In this document: positions 22,386 to 32,219 of the stretch, in pieces
Layout of the letters: the number at the start of each line of letters is the position of its first letter
Numbering within the stretch: position 1 is the stretch's first letter
Assembly (NCBI GenBank): GCA_963682175.1
Contig: OY821771.1
Location: forward strand, 33,934,201 to 33,998,200
DNA length: 64,000 nucleotides
Direction: 5' to 3'
Source of the DNA: Triglochin maritima
Taxonomy: Eukaryota; Streptophyta; Magnoliopsida; Alismatales; Juncaginaceae
The notes under the pieces: model-generated
What the model was told of the DNA's origin: nothing
The model's database searches: none
Seen by the model: the letters and a program-made list of their open reading frames with translations, nothing else
Made by a program: the position numbers and the translations under genes

Positions 22386-24150
22386 AATCATTGTCCAAAT
22401 CTTGGTATATATCAGCTTTTTCAAAGCAATCCGACAATAATGTAGAACAGTTATTGTATTAATAATTAGTAATTAGTATAATAGGAAACCACAAAGGCGA
22501 CGCACATACCTCAAATGACATGGCAATAGGTACGATTTTTTTTTGAAAGTTACACTACTACTAATTTCGCTTTTCTGCCAACGGAAATTGGTTTATATTT
22601 CTTAAAAATATAAAGATTTGGAGATATGCACGAGATGAGGAGGAATGGGTATTAAAAGATACTATTATATGTTATGTTCGAAAGAAAATTAGGAAATAAT
22701 ATATATATCAAGGAAAAATAGATACTTACGTAATTAATAAATACATGTAACATGAAAGACGATCGACTCTAATGGACCTGAGTCATGTCTTGAGAAATAA
22801 ATTACCAAAATAGAATTAATAAAAAACGCATGCATGGATTCATTTGCCCACATGTTTAGGCTTCAACCACACCGTTTGAATCTTGGGAACCAATATATCC
22901 AAGAGTATTTGAAAAAAAATTACAACAACATACTTGAGTGTTGTAGTAATGGACTCACTGTTGGTGATGGAGATTACTATTTGCAAGCACTTTGCTGCTA
23001 CTTTTGAAGAAGGGAAGAACTCAACAGACAACCATGGATTATGAAAGTGAAGATATCATGGTTTTGTATGAACGAGGGTGCAATACATTCGGCCTCCTCT
23101 TATCTGGTTAGTCAGAACTTGCAAGAATCAAAACATTTATAAGTTTCAGGATATTGGAATTGGTTTTGCTTTTGCGATTTACGAAATCAGATATTGTTTA
23201 TCGATACACAAGATGTTTAATACTATTTAAAATCAAGATGCTTTGTTAACGAAGTGATTAAAGGACACTAGTGAGGGTCCTTTTGATCGTGAGGAAATTG
23301 GTTGGAAATTTGTGAGTTAAAGTAAACAGCAGAGATGGTCTCTTTTGATGAACTCAAATTGATGGGTTGGTGCTTTGTAGCAAGGATTTCAAGTTGACTA
23401 GCCTGAGATTGGTTTGGCGAATCAGGCTGACTAGTTCGCTTGAAGTCAATCACTGACTGGATAGTTAGATGACTTTTCAATAAGGCAGTTATCTCATTGT
23501 TGTTAACCAGCTTAACTGCTCATACTTCATGTGTGCATAGAGTTTAAAGTAAACTTAGGACCTATCTAAAATTAAGTAAAGCTGGTGCTTGTTTACGCCA
23601 TGTCTCCTTGTCATTGTCAACTATTCTTTAATGAACGTAATTCTAAAAATGTAGTATTTACCTATTTTTCTATATTTAAAGTGTGGGGGGATCGGTTAGT
23701 TACTTGTGTTAGATTAATTAAGTTGAATTGGATTAGCTTGATTGGTTTTTGCTGGAGTGTTAAATTGGAATAAAACGCTGGTTTTATTGGTGGTGGTGGT
23801 AGGAGTTCCGAGTTTTAAATTTGAATTCAATTTTTTCGAGTAAAATGAGGTTTAAAGTTTGAAGTTTACGTGGAGGTTGTCAGTTAGATTGACGTGGATT
23901 ATCTAATTATCTAGTGGACAATTAGATAATTACGTTTATCTAATTAACTTTTATATTAACTCATCCACGTTTACCTATGTTTACGTGAAAGTTTGGATCG
24001 AAACGGAGGTTGTCAGTTAGATTGACGTGGATGAGTTGAATGTGTTAATTAGATTTAGTGAAATATTCCTATTAGTCGGAATTTTTAACATATTATGTTT
24101 AACATGTTTTGTTTGAAATCAATTCAACCATGGCATCAGACAGAAATATG
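22386..24150. other. No gene recognised; local direct and inverted repeats
   Basis: AT-rich. GAGGTTGTCAGTTAGATTGACGTGGAT occurs at about 23874 and again at about 24006. Between them lie inverted ATTATCTAATTA blocks. A 28-bp string with TTTACGTGAAAGTTTGG (about 23978) recurs at 28560. Confidence 0.45.
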
Positions 24151-24159
24151 TATAAGTTG

Positions 24160-24810
24160 AAATCTTTTTATTAGAAATAGAAATAAACTTGGAGGATCAA
24201 TTGTTGAAGGTATTCTAGTGGAGGAGTATACGCCGTTTCGCTCTAGATATTTGAAGAGTGTAGAAACAGTATTTGACATGCCTTTGAGAAATGACGAAGG
24301 TGAAAGATCCTTATGTAAAGTCGAATGATTTTTCTTGACGTTGTTGATCTAGAGAAAGCTCATAATTGGGTTTTGAATAACAATGTCATTGTTGATGAAT
24401 ATCAAGAGTAAGTGAGCAAAAGTTTTCAATGAGTTAATGTTGTTTGATGCATTCATTTGTGAATTTATGATATTTTCTTCTTTCAGAGCAATTAGAGGCT
24501 TTACGAGGACTAGGTGAGATGATCTCTCATGCCTTTATCACTTTGGTGGTTGCTGCCCAATATCCGGTCGGGACTCTTTTAGGCAACAAGCACGAACGTA
24601 TAAGAATGTACTCTAGTCTCGTCACACCAACAGACATGTACAGACCGTGTGGGATGAGAGATCCCAAGTAAAGATTGACACTATATTGCAGGTTGAGCAA
24701 GGTGTCTGACAAGATCAGGAACTAATGATGGTGAAAAGTGAGCTAGCAGAGACGAAAAACAAGCTCGCAGACATGCAGCCGATGATCAAGTTTTTATGGA
24801 GAGGGAGGTT
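24160..24810 (+). pseudogene. CACTA TNP2-type transposase C-terminal fragment
   Basis: The plus-strand reading GGSIVEGILVEEYTPFRSRY followed by LKSVETVFDMPLRNDEG matches the conserved tail of plant CACTA transposases (EGSIxEGYxxEExxTFCSRYL...VET.fNRP.RNDD). About 100 bp later AHNWVLNNNVIVDEYQE matches the next conserved block. Around 24720-24810 a charged piece (VKSELAETKNKLADMQPMIK) resembles the coiled-coil end of an accessory protein. Frames are interrupted, so it is inactive. Confidence 0.55.
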
Positions 24811-25234
24811 ATAATCCTCAGGTATTCTATTTGTAATTTAATAAGTTTTATTACATCTAGTAAGTTAATTTATATGAATTATAATCTTAATGTATAATAT
24901 TTTAATCGTGCGGGAAATTCAAATAACATCCACCTTCGCCGCCAAGTCGAAATGACGATGACGGTCCATTGAGTGGAGCAGGCACGAGAGGTTTGACAAC
25001 TTAGTGTTTTTATGTTATATCACTTGTCATTGTTTGACTACTTAAGGAATTCAAAACTGAAATTTTAATTCAATTACAACTTTTTGTGTATGAATTATTT
25101 TGAGATGAATCAATATATATATGAGTTATTGTGTTTAAATGTTTGAGTTGTGATGTATAAATGTTTGGTGAATGATGAATGATTTGTTATAATTGTTTAG
25201 TTGCATGGAAAATTAGAACCTAGAAGGAGCAAAT

Positions 25235-25731
25235 AGGTTCTTTCAGGATCTGGACAAGACTTACACCGACAGTATGGATTCGTCGTTGTGGGAATATCTG
25301 TTTCTTGGTGGACATGCACCGACGGTATGGATCCGTCAGTGTAGGGTATGACGTTTGTGGGTAGACATTATGGGACATCTTCGTCGAGGTAGCTTACCAA
25401 TATTTATCTATGACGACAGGTTTCCATCGGTGTATGTATACCACCGTCAGAGTACGTATTAGTCCGTGTAACATACACCGACGAATGCTTCCGTTGGTGT
25501 AGAGCACAAACGAATAATCGTCGGTGTTCTTCGATCTAACGAAAGAAGGCAAAATAATTTGGCATGAAATTTCACGTCAAAATCAACACTGAAGACATCC
25601 ATCTATAAGAGTACAGAAACACCGACGGATGTAACACTGACGGTTGGTATATCCATCAGTGTTCACTTAGACCAACGGATGGCGACAGTTACCGATGGAT
25701 AGATATTGTCGATGAAACCTTGTTGTTGTAA
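25235..25731. repeat. CACTA-like subterminal motif cluster
   Basis: About ten copies in both orientations of a motif like CACCGACGGATG / CATCCGTCGGTG occur within 500 bp. They lie downstream of the CACTA transposase fragment and look like its subterminal binding-site region. The element end is not intact; a hAT-type element begins at 25740. Confidence 0.55.
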
Positions 25732-26060
25732 TCGTTAGGTAGGTGTGTAAATGGGGCGAGGTGGGTTTTTACCTGACCACTACCTGTCCCGCCTAAGTTA
25801 ATTGAGTAAGCGGGGTGAGGTAGGGCAAAAATTTAACCACCACCGGGCCCGCCTAAAGGTGGGTTAGGCGGGTGTGGGGTGGGTTAGGTGAGTTTTAAGT
25901 GACTTGAATATTTAGATTTTTTTAATAAATTACAACCCGTAAAATCTTATAACAACCACAATAAATTTGTATATATCACAAGAAAACTTGGAAAAATAAA
26001 ATACATACAAAATAACATATAACACATTCATAGTTTCATGTCCAAACATGATAATATATA

Positions 26061-26648
26061 GGAAAAAATTTCAAAAAAATCAAAAAAAATAAAAAATTGG
26101 AAGAATATGCACTTTGAAACTTAATTGGCAAAGTATGCACATTAAAAACGGCACCACAGGTGCCGTTTTCATTAACTAAAAACGGCATCACTGATGTCGT
26201 TTTTACACTTGATAAAAACGGCATCACTGATGCCGTTTTTACCTGGGAATTTTTTTCTTGATTTCGAGTTGTTGTTTTTAGCTAAGTTATGTTGAACAAG
26301 CAACGGGTCGGTCGGGGGTCTCGCTCACTTGGATTAAAAAAATATCTATATCAAACAATTTAAAGATCCAAAAAAAATCCAGCGAGACCCCCGACCGACC
26401 CGTTGCTTGTTCAACATAACTTAGCTAAAAACAACAGCTCGAAACCAAGATAAAAAATTCCCAGGTAAAAACGGCATCAGTGATGCCGTTTTTATTAAGT
26501 GTAAAAACGGCATCAGTGATGCCGTTTTTAGTTAATGAAAAAGGCACCTGTGGTGCCGTTTTTAATGTGCATACTTTGCCAATTAAGTTTTCAAAGTGCA
26601 TATTCTTCCAATTTTTTATTTTTTTTTGATTATTTTGAATTTTTTTCC
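26061..26648. mobile_element. Giant foldback element 1 (MULE-like, tandem palindromic modules)
   Basis: Nearly the whole element is one inverted repeat: left arm 26061-26325, right arm about 26382-26648, separated by a unique centre of about 56 bp. Ends GGAAAAAAWTTC ... GAATTTTTTTCC are flanked by an exact but AT-rich 9-bp TSD taatatata (26052-26060 and 26649-26657). Each arm carries three ~27-bp palindromes in a row of the form AAAACGGCAYC-N4-GRTGCCGTTTT. The arms also share TTGGCAAAGTATGCAC and CGGGTCGGTCGGGGGTCTCG. No coding region. Confidence 0.85.
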
Positions 26649-26649
26649 T

Positions 26650-26650
26650 A

Positions 26651-26687
<37 letters not shown>

Positions 26688-26705
26688 CGCGCGCGCGCGC
26701 GCATG
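26650..26705. repeat. Alternating purine-pyrimidine tract (TA)n(TG)n(CG)n
   Basis: An unbroken alternation TATATA... to TGTGTG... to CGCGCG... of about 55 bp, immediately beside the right TSD of foldback 1. Such tracts readily form Z-DNA or cruciform structures. Confidence 0.9.
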
Positions 26706-27083
26706 TCTAAAACAAACCATACATAAAGTGCATAACCACGTAAAAGTTCTTTAGTCCAAAGACTACAAACCACAAGTCTATAATCACGTTACCACAAGTT
26801 CATAACTTCATGATATAGAGTTAGATATGTTATTTGACTAAGTTAGAGTTAAAATCTTAATAATAAGATCTTAATTATATTTATAATATAATATATATAT
26901 ATTAATTAAAAATAAATATATTTTATACGGATTACAGGTTAGGCGGGGTGGGTTCAGAGATAATTGTAACTCATCACATTTATTAAGCGGGTTGGTGAGT
27001 GAGGATTTTTTTTTACCGCAAACCGCTTAAACGGGACGGGGTGGTGGGTTAAACCCGACCCCATTTACATCCCTAGGGTTAGG

Positions 27084-28557
27084 GTGTGGAAATAGGAAAC
27101 ATAGCTATGACCAGTCGGGTTATCCATGGTACAAGAAATAGTGGCTACCGATTGTATGGAAAACAGAAACATCAAATCTACAGAACACTACTGGCCATTT
27201 GGGAAATTTCAACATCACATCTTATTTGTGAAGGATTGACACCAATAGTGCTTCCCGGAGTGTGGACTTGAAGAAAAAAAATTCCACATTTATATATGTA
27301 TTATGGTAGTGGTAGTGGTAGCGGAAGTAGTACAGTAGTAGATAAAAGAAGGATCCCAATCGCAAAACGTTGCGACCATGGAAGATTAGAAGTAGAGAGA
27401 GAGACACAAATGATATGTTGTGTGCTAATGAACTTCCCAAGGTACCCAACATTTATATCATTGTAAATAAGGATATTTACGTCTATGTGCTATTAAACGA
27501 CAGGTCCCGGTTGATATTGTTTCTTTCGGCACACATAGATATATACATGCATTTAAGAATGAAACATGAGGGTGTTTTGAGGATTATGGATATTTTGAGT
27601 AGTGTTTCACACAAATATTATATCATTTTTATTTATGAGAGTGAAACCACTAGTCGAAATATGAACCATACACTTCTATAGGCATTGCCACACTTCACAC
27701 TGTTGATCAACAATATAATTTTGATCGGGAATAAAAAAAATTACGTAACCATAATCTTTTGACAACTCCAACTGGCTCTCAATCAGTTGACCGTCTAAAT
27801 ATAGATTGGAGCCTAGTTTTAAACTTAACTTGTCGTTTACTCATCTCTCTCAATTTACGCCTCCTAGATGTTCTTTCCAATTTGCTTTCGTTACCCAATT
27901 TGGCTGTATAATATTGAAGACAAAATCAACAAAACAGTCATAAGTATTTTATTCAAGAAAAATGAAGAAAAGAAATCAAGAGATGGATGGAAGACAAGAG
28001 GAACGAGAATCCCGGATTGATGGGTCCAAGTGTGACAGTGACATCCACCTCTGGCTGCTGTGCGCCAGTGGAGAGATCACAGTGGGCCCCACCCGCCATT
28101 CCGACCCACGTGGCTTGTTGTCCTCTGCGTCGGACCATCGCCAACTTTCCATCTGCCACGTGTTACCAGTCCAGATCCCAACCATCAACTACGCTCTAGA
28201 CTCTCCCTCCAAAACTTGTCACAGAGTGAGACTAGTCAAGTCCATTATAATCAGCCTTTGAATTGTTATTCCATATTTAGAAAAAAAAGATTAATAAATA
28301 AGGCTTTGGGTAGTTAGGGCCCCGCATGTCACATGATTCAAACTTTAATATTAAAATCAAGTTAATTACGGTTTATCCTCTGAATTATGCCTTGGTATCA
28401 TTTTCCCCCCTCAAGTTTCAAAGTTAACAGTTACATCCTCTGAGCTTTAATTTTGTAATATTTTGTCCCCTTGAATTTCAAAAACTCATTATTTAACACA
28501 TATTCGACGTTTTTCCCAAAAAAAAATTGTTGTATCCCTAATACACTCCTAAAACTA
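27084..28557. other. Intergenic, with an orphan promoter-like segment
   Basis: No gene recognised. 28084-28165 contains GGGCCCCACC and two G-boxes, CCACGTGG at 28106-28113 and CACGTG at 28157-28162, in a locally GC-richer stretch, like a plant promoter. Nothing recognisable as its gene follows on either side. Confidence 0.4.
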
Positions 28558-28672
28558 TATTTACGTGAAAGTTTGGATCGAAACGGATGTCGGATATTGT
28601 TGGAAATTGGGTCAGATTGACACTTAATCCGACCCAAATTCTAATCATATCCGACATCTGTTTCGATTACTT
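28558..28672. repeat. Inverted repeat (possible small MITE relic)
   Basis: CGAAACGGATGTCGGATAT on the left pairs with ATATCCGACATCTGTTTCG on the right. The inner arms GGAAATTGGGTCAGATT and AATCCGACCCAAATTC also pair imperfectly, giving a hairpin of about 90 nt. The left flank TTTACGTGAAAGTTTGG repeats the one near 23978. Confidence 0.6.
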
Positions 28673-28719
28673 CAAATACAATTGTGTTACAAGACAACTT
28701 TTGAAGAAACCACCACTAA

Positions 28720-29371
28720 GGCCATTCACAACTAGAGAATGGTGAAAATATCAACATTTTCTTGCACTCCTATACGGGGGTGCAAAACCAGGCGTGGGCC
28801 GCCTGGTAGTGCAACCACGCGCTATCCCGCCTGTCTTGGCGCCCTGAGCAGAGGCAACATCGCCTCGGCCCATTCGTCATTTATTTTTGTTTTTTAAAGT
28901 AAGTTTATCTTTTATATTAATCAGTATTGTTTGATTAAATTATTTTGTTGAGGGTATCCCCTACCTTAACCTCAAATCTAACTCAACCCAACTTTTTTCT
29001 CTTTGCCACATCAGATTGGAGGTCGATCCTGGATAAAAATAAATAAATAATATCTTTTAAAAAAAGATTTAAAAACGTATTTATAAAGATCAAAACAACA
29101 AAAATAGAAATGATATAATTAGAATCATTTATGATAAATAAAATCTGTGATATAATTAAAAGGAATTGTGGAAAATTAAAAAAGATGGAAAATAAATAAT
29201 GTGGAAGTGAGAGGGTGTTGATGGTATATGTTGACATTTATGAGTGGGTTGTGTTTGAGAGGGGAATAGTAGAAAGAGAGAGAAGAAAAATGTTATGTTC
29301 ATGTAATAAAGAGAGAGAGTGTTGATTTGACTATATTGACATTTATAAAAATGTCATTGTTGAATATGACC
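28720..29371. mobile_element. Harbinger/Tourist-like MITE
   Basis: Bounded by the TSD TAA (28717-28719 and 29372-29374). The ends GGCCATTCACAACTAGAGAATG and (reverse complement) GGTCATATTCAACAATGACA are related. The 652-bp interior is non-coding, with a GC-rich island at 28775-28870. A TAA TSD with GG-start ends fits PIF/Harbinger. Confidence 0.5.
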
Positions 29372-29573
29372 TAAGCTTATGGTGTGTCCATTCTACTTCT
29401 TTTGCTCCGACAAAGACATTTGGACTTGGAAACCCACTTCAACTAGAAGAGAGCTCAAGATCGATTGGTGAATAAAAAACATCACAATTTCGTAACAATA
29501 GAACAATTCGGCAATGAGATGTGCTCGATTTCTTTTTCTACTATGTATGGGTTGATCAACACTAAGTTCAACC

Positions 29574-30853
29574 TGTAGGATCGTGGGGGTCGCTAATTCT
29601 AATCACTTTTAAGCAAATTACCTACTTGTTCAACGATCAACGATACACACAGCTGAATTTAAAATAAACAAGCAAGTAAGGAATGAGATATGCAAACCAC
29701 AAGGAACACTGGGGTTTTTACAAAGGTTCGGTCACCCGCCTACGTCATCTCTTGCAAGCTCCACTCGACACTTCGAGCTCCGTTCACGACTTCACTAACC
29801 ACTCCTCGTTCCGGGCTGGGAGAGAACGCATTTACAATCTTCAAGCTAGCGAACAACCCTCGCTGAGCTTGTCTCCTCCTCTCACAATCCGAGAGGGACA
29901 CTTCGGGCTCTCACCGAAGTCTATACTCTTGTCTTGGGCTTTCACCAAGACCTTTGCTTCTTGAACAATGGTTGAGTGGAACAACACTCTCTAAACTTGA
30001 GCACACTTGAGTGAGAATAGGATTTAAGACTAAAGTGTGGAAGTTTTGAAGCTTGGAGTGTTTGGAGCTTTCTCTCTAATGTATTGGACAAATAGTAGTG
30101 GGGGAGTTAAGTTAAAATGTGTTTTACAACTATATTTATAAGCATTAGAGAGAATATAGCCGTTGAGGTTAATTGGGTAAGAGTTGGTGTAACATACACA
30201 AAACAGAAACTAGCAGGACCCAATTCTGGATAAGTTCGGTCCACCAGATCGGGCTAAACGGTCGACCGTTTGACAATTTTGAACTCAGTTCGGTCGACCG
30301 GTTAAGGAACGGTCGACCGCCCAAGGCAATGTCTGGGGTACACTTAAGTGACCGGTCGAACACCGAATAGGGTACAGTCGATCGATTCACACCAGACACT
30401 TTGGGGTTGACAAACAAGATTAAGTTCGGTCGACCGAAACATGGTCAACGGTCGACCGAAAACCGACAAGCACTTATGGGTTTGTCAAGTCTTCTTAGTT
30501 CGTCGACCGAACAAGGTCCTCGGTCTACCAATACATAAAATATATTTGGGGTATTTGGATTTAATACGAATACAACCGTTGAGTGTATACGACAAAACAA
30601 ACCATCGGAAATTTGTGGATACTCAGTCGACCGAAAAGGTCTGGACGATCGACCGAACTGGGTAGTTAAACACTAACAGGATATATGATCACTCGGTCGA
30701 CCGAACGGTCTATTTCGGTCGACCGAATGTGGGCAGACTGTTCAACTTTTTGTTTAGTAATTTCTGGTCTATGTTTTGGATGATCTATTGAAGTCCAAAT
30801 TATATGAAATTTTGTGTGTGACTTCTAAAGGGAACCTAGTGTGTGTTTGAGTT
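29574..30853 (-). mobile_element. Truncated LTR of the CGGTCGACCG family
   Basis: It starts TGTAGGATCGTG exactly like the solo LTR at 38226 and stays collinear with it through the GAGCTCCG...CACTCC, ACCCTCG...GAGAGGGACACTTCGGGCT and GTCGACC-rich blocks. The minus-strand TATA box is TATAAATATA (30131-30140). Seven or more CGGTCGACCG-type palindromes lie upstream of it (30255-30725). The copy breaks off at about 30853, where an inverted piece of the same family begins. Confidence 0.8.
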
Positions 30854-30871
30854 CCCAAATTATATGAACAT

Positions 30872-31118
30872 ATTAGGTTCCCTATAGAAGTCACACACAA
30901 AATTTAATATAATTTGGACTTCAATAGATCACCCAAACTTAGACCAGAAAATACTAAACCAAAACCTAAACAGTCTGCCCACATTCGGTCGACCGAAACA
31001 GACCGTTCGATCGACTGAGTGATCAGATATCCTGTTAGTGTTTAACTACCCCAGTTCGGTCGACCGTCGAGAACTTTTTGGTCGACCGAGTATCCACAAA
31101 TTTCTGACCGTTTGTTTT
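30872..31118 (+). mobile_element. Inverted LTR piece forming a hairpin with its neighbour
   Basis: The reverse complement of about 30600-30845: it includes GACCGTTTCG-type palindromes, GATCACCCAAACTTAGACC and CTATAGAAGTCACACACAAA. With the preceding truncated LTR it makes a near-palindromic junction of about 240 bp arms around a spacer of about 25 bp. Confidence 0.75.
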
Positions 31119-31690
31119 GTCCCGTCCCGTCCGGGGCGTGGCGTGGCGAGGCAGCGGGGGTTTTGGGGGAAATTAGAGGCTTTAGCCTCAAGGTGATGGG
31201 TGTATTTAATTTTTGGACCTCAAGTTAATTGTTTTTGCAATTAAGTCCTTGACGGTTACAAGATTAAATACATATATATATCACGGTCGGTTTCCTCCTG
31301 CAAACACACGTTTTATTCCTATCATCTCTACGAAAACCGTCCCTCTCCGGCGATTTTAGGTCTCCGAATCCAGAGTTCTCCGGTGACCAATTCTTGCGAT
31401 GTTCGGCGCTGCTTTCATGGTCCATCGACTCCGGTGCGCATGATCGACGGTGCGATCGTTCTATCCTGGGAGAAAACCGGCAGACCATCAAACGCACTGG
31501 TATGTGAGCCGATATTTTCTCTGAGGCAAATCGTCTTCCGACGGCTCGATCTTTGAGGTCCTCTCTGATAACTTTTCCTTCGTTTCATGTTTTCCTATAC
31601 ATGTTTTTGTATGTTGGCTTTATCTGGATCCTTACGGAATATTTATTCGACATATGTAACACACTGTATTAAATGATCATATTTGTAATT
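31119..31690 (+). repeat. LTR-like repeat, copy 1
   Basis: Collinear but diverged from 34590-35175. Shared strings include AATTAGAGG(C/T)TTTAG, CTCAAGGTGATGG, TTCTATCCT(G/A)GGAGAA and ATATTTTCTCT(G/A)AGGCAA. A TATA-like ATATATATAT precedes CACGGTCGGTTT, a promoter-plus-leader layout like an LTR. Its left part is cut off by the inverted LTR piece. Confidence 0.55.
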
Positions 31691-31723
31691 GTATCAACAC
31701 AATCATCATCGAGATATATAAAA

Positions 31724-32210
31724 GGAAAAAAATTCAAAATAATAAAATAAAAAGGAAAAATTGAAAAAATATGCACGTGAGAAACTTATTTGGCAAAGTA
31801 TGCACCTTGAAAACGGCACCTGTGGTGCCGTTTTCATTAACTAAAAACGGCACTGTAGATGTCATTTTTACCCTTAATGAAAACGGCATCACTGATGCCG
31901 TTTTTACTTGGGCAATTTTTTTCTTGGTTTCGAGATATCGTTTTTATCATACCCCGACCGACCCGTTTCTAGTTCAACATGTCTTAGATAAAAACGATAT
32001 CTCGAAACTAAGAAAAAAATTGCCCAAGTAAAAACGGAATCAGTGATGCCGTTTTCATTAAGGGTAAAAACGACATCTACAGTGTCGTTCTTAGTTAATG
32101 AAAACGACACCACAAGTGTCGTTTTCAAGGTGCATACTTTGCCAAATAAGTTTCTCACGTGCATATTTTTCCAATTTTTTCTTTTTAACTTATTGTTTTG
32201 AAAATTTTCC
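31724..32210. mobile_element. Giant foldback element 2 (same family)
   Basis: Ends GGAAAAAAATTC ... AAAATTTTCC, exact 9-bp TSD tatataaaa (31715-31723 and 32211-32219). Arms 31724-31948 and 31987-32210 are separated by a spacer of about 38 bp that retains CCGACCGACCCGTTTC, found in the arms of foldback 1. Each arm carries three palindromic modules (e.g. GAAAACGGCACC-TG-TGGTGCCGTTTTC). The same peptide-like frames appear on both strands because of the symmetry; they are not genes. Confidence 0.88.
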
Positions 32211-32219
32211 TATATAAAA

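Larger units (their letters stand above)
25740..27075. mobile_element. hAT-type non-autonomous element, interrupted by a foldback
   Basis: The left end TAGGTGTGTAAATGGGG and the right end CCCCATTTACATCCCTA are inverted. The flanking 8-mers tcgttagg (25732-25739) and gggttagg (27076-27083) match at six positions, compatible with an old hAT TSD. Inside each end are GGCGGG(TG)GGGTT-rich repeats. The foldback element at 26061-26648 is nested inside. No transposase. Confidence 0.6.

Noticed and set aside
31771..32164. Two similar 86-codon frames on opposite strands
   Set aside because: They are mirror images produced by the foldback symmetry; the peptide repeats follow the palindromes, not a protein family.
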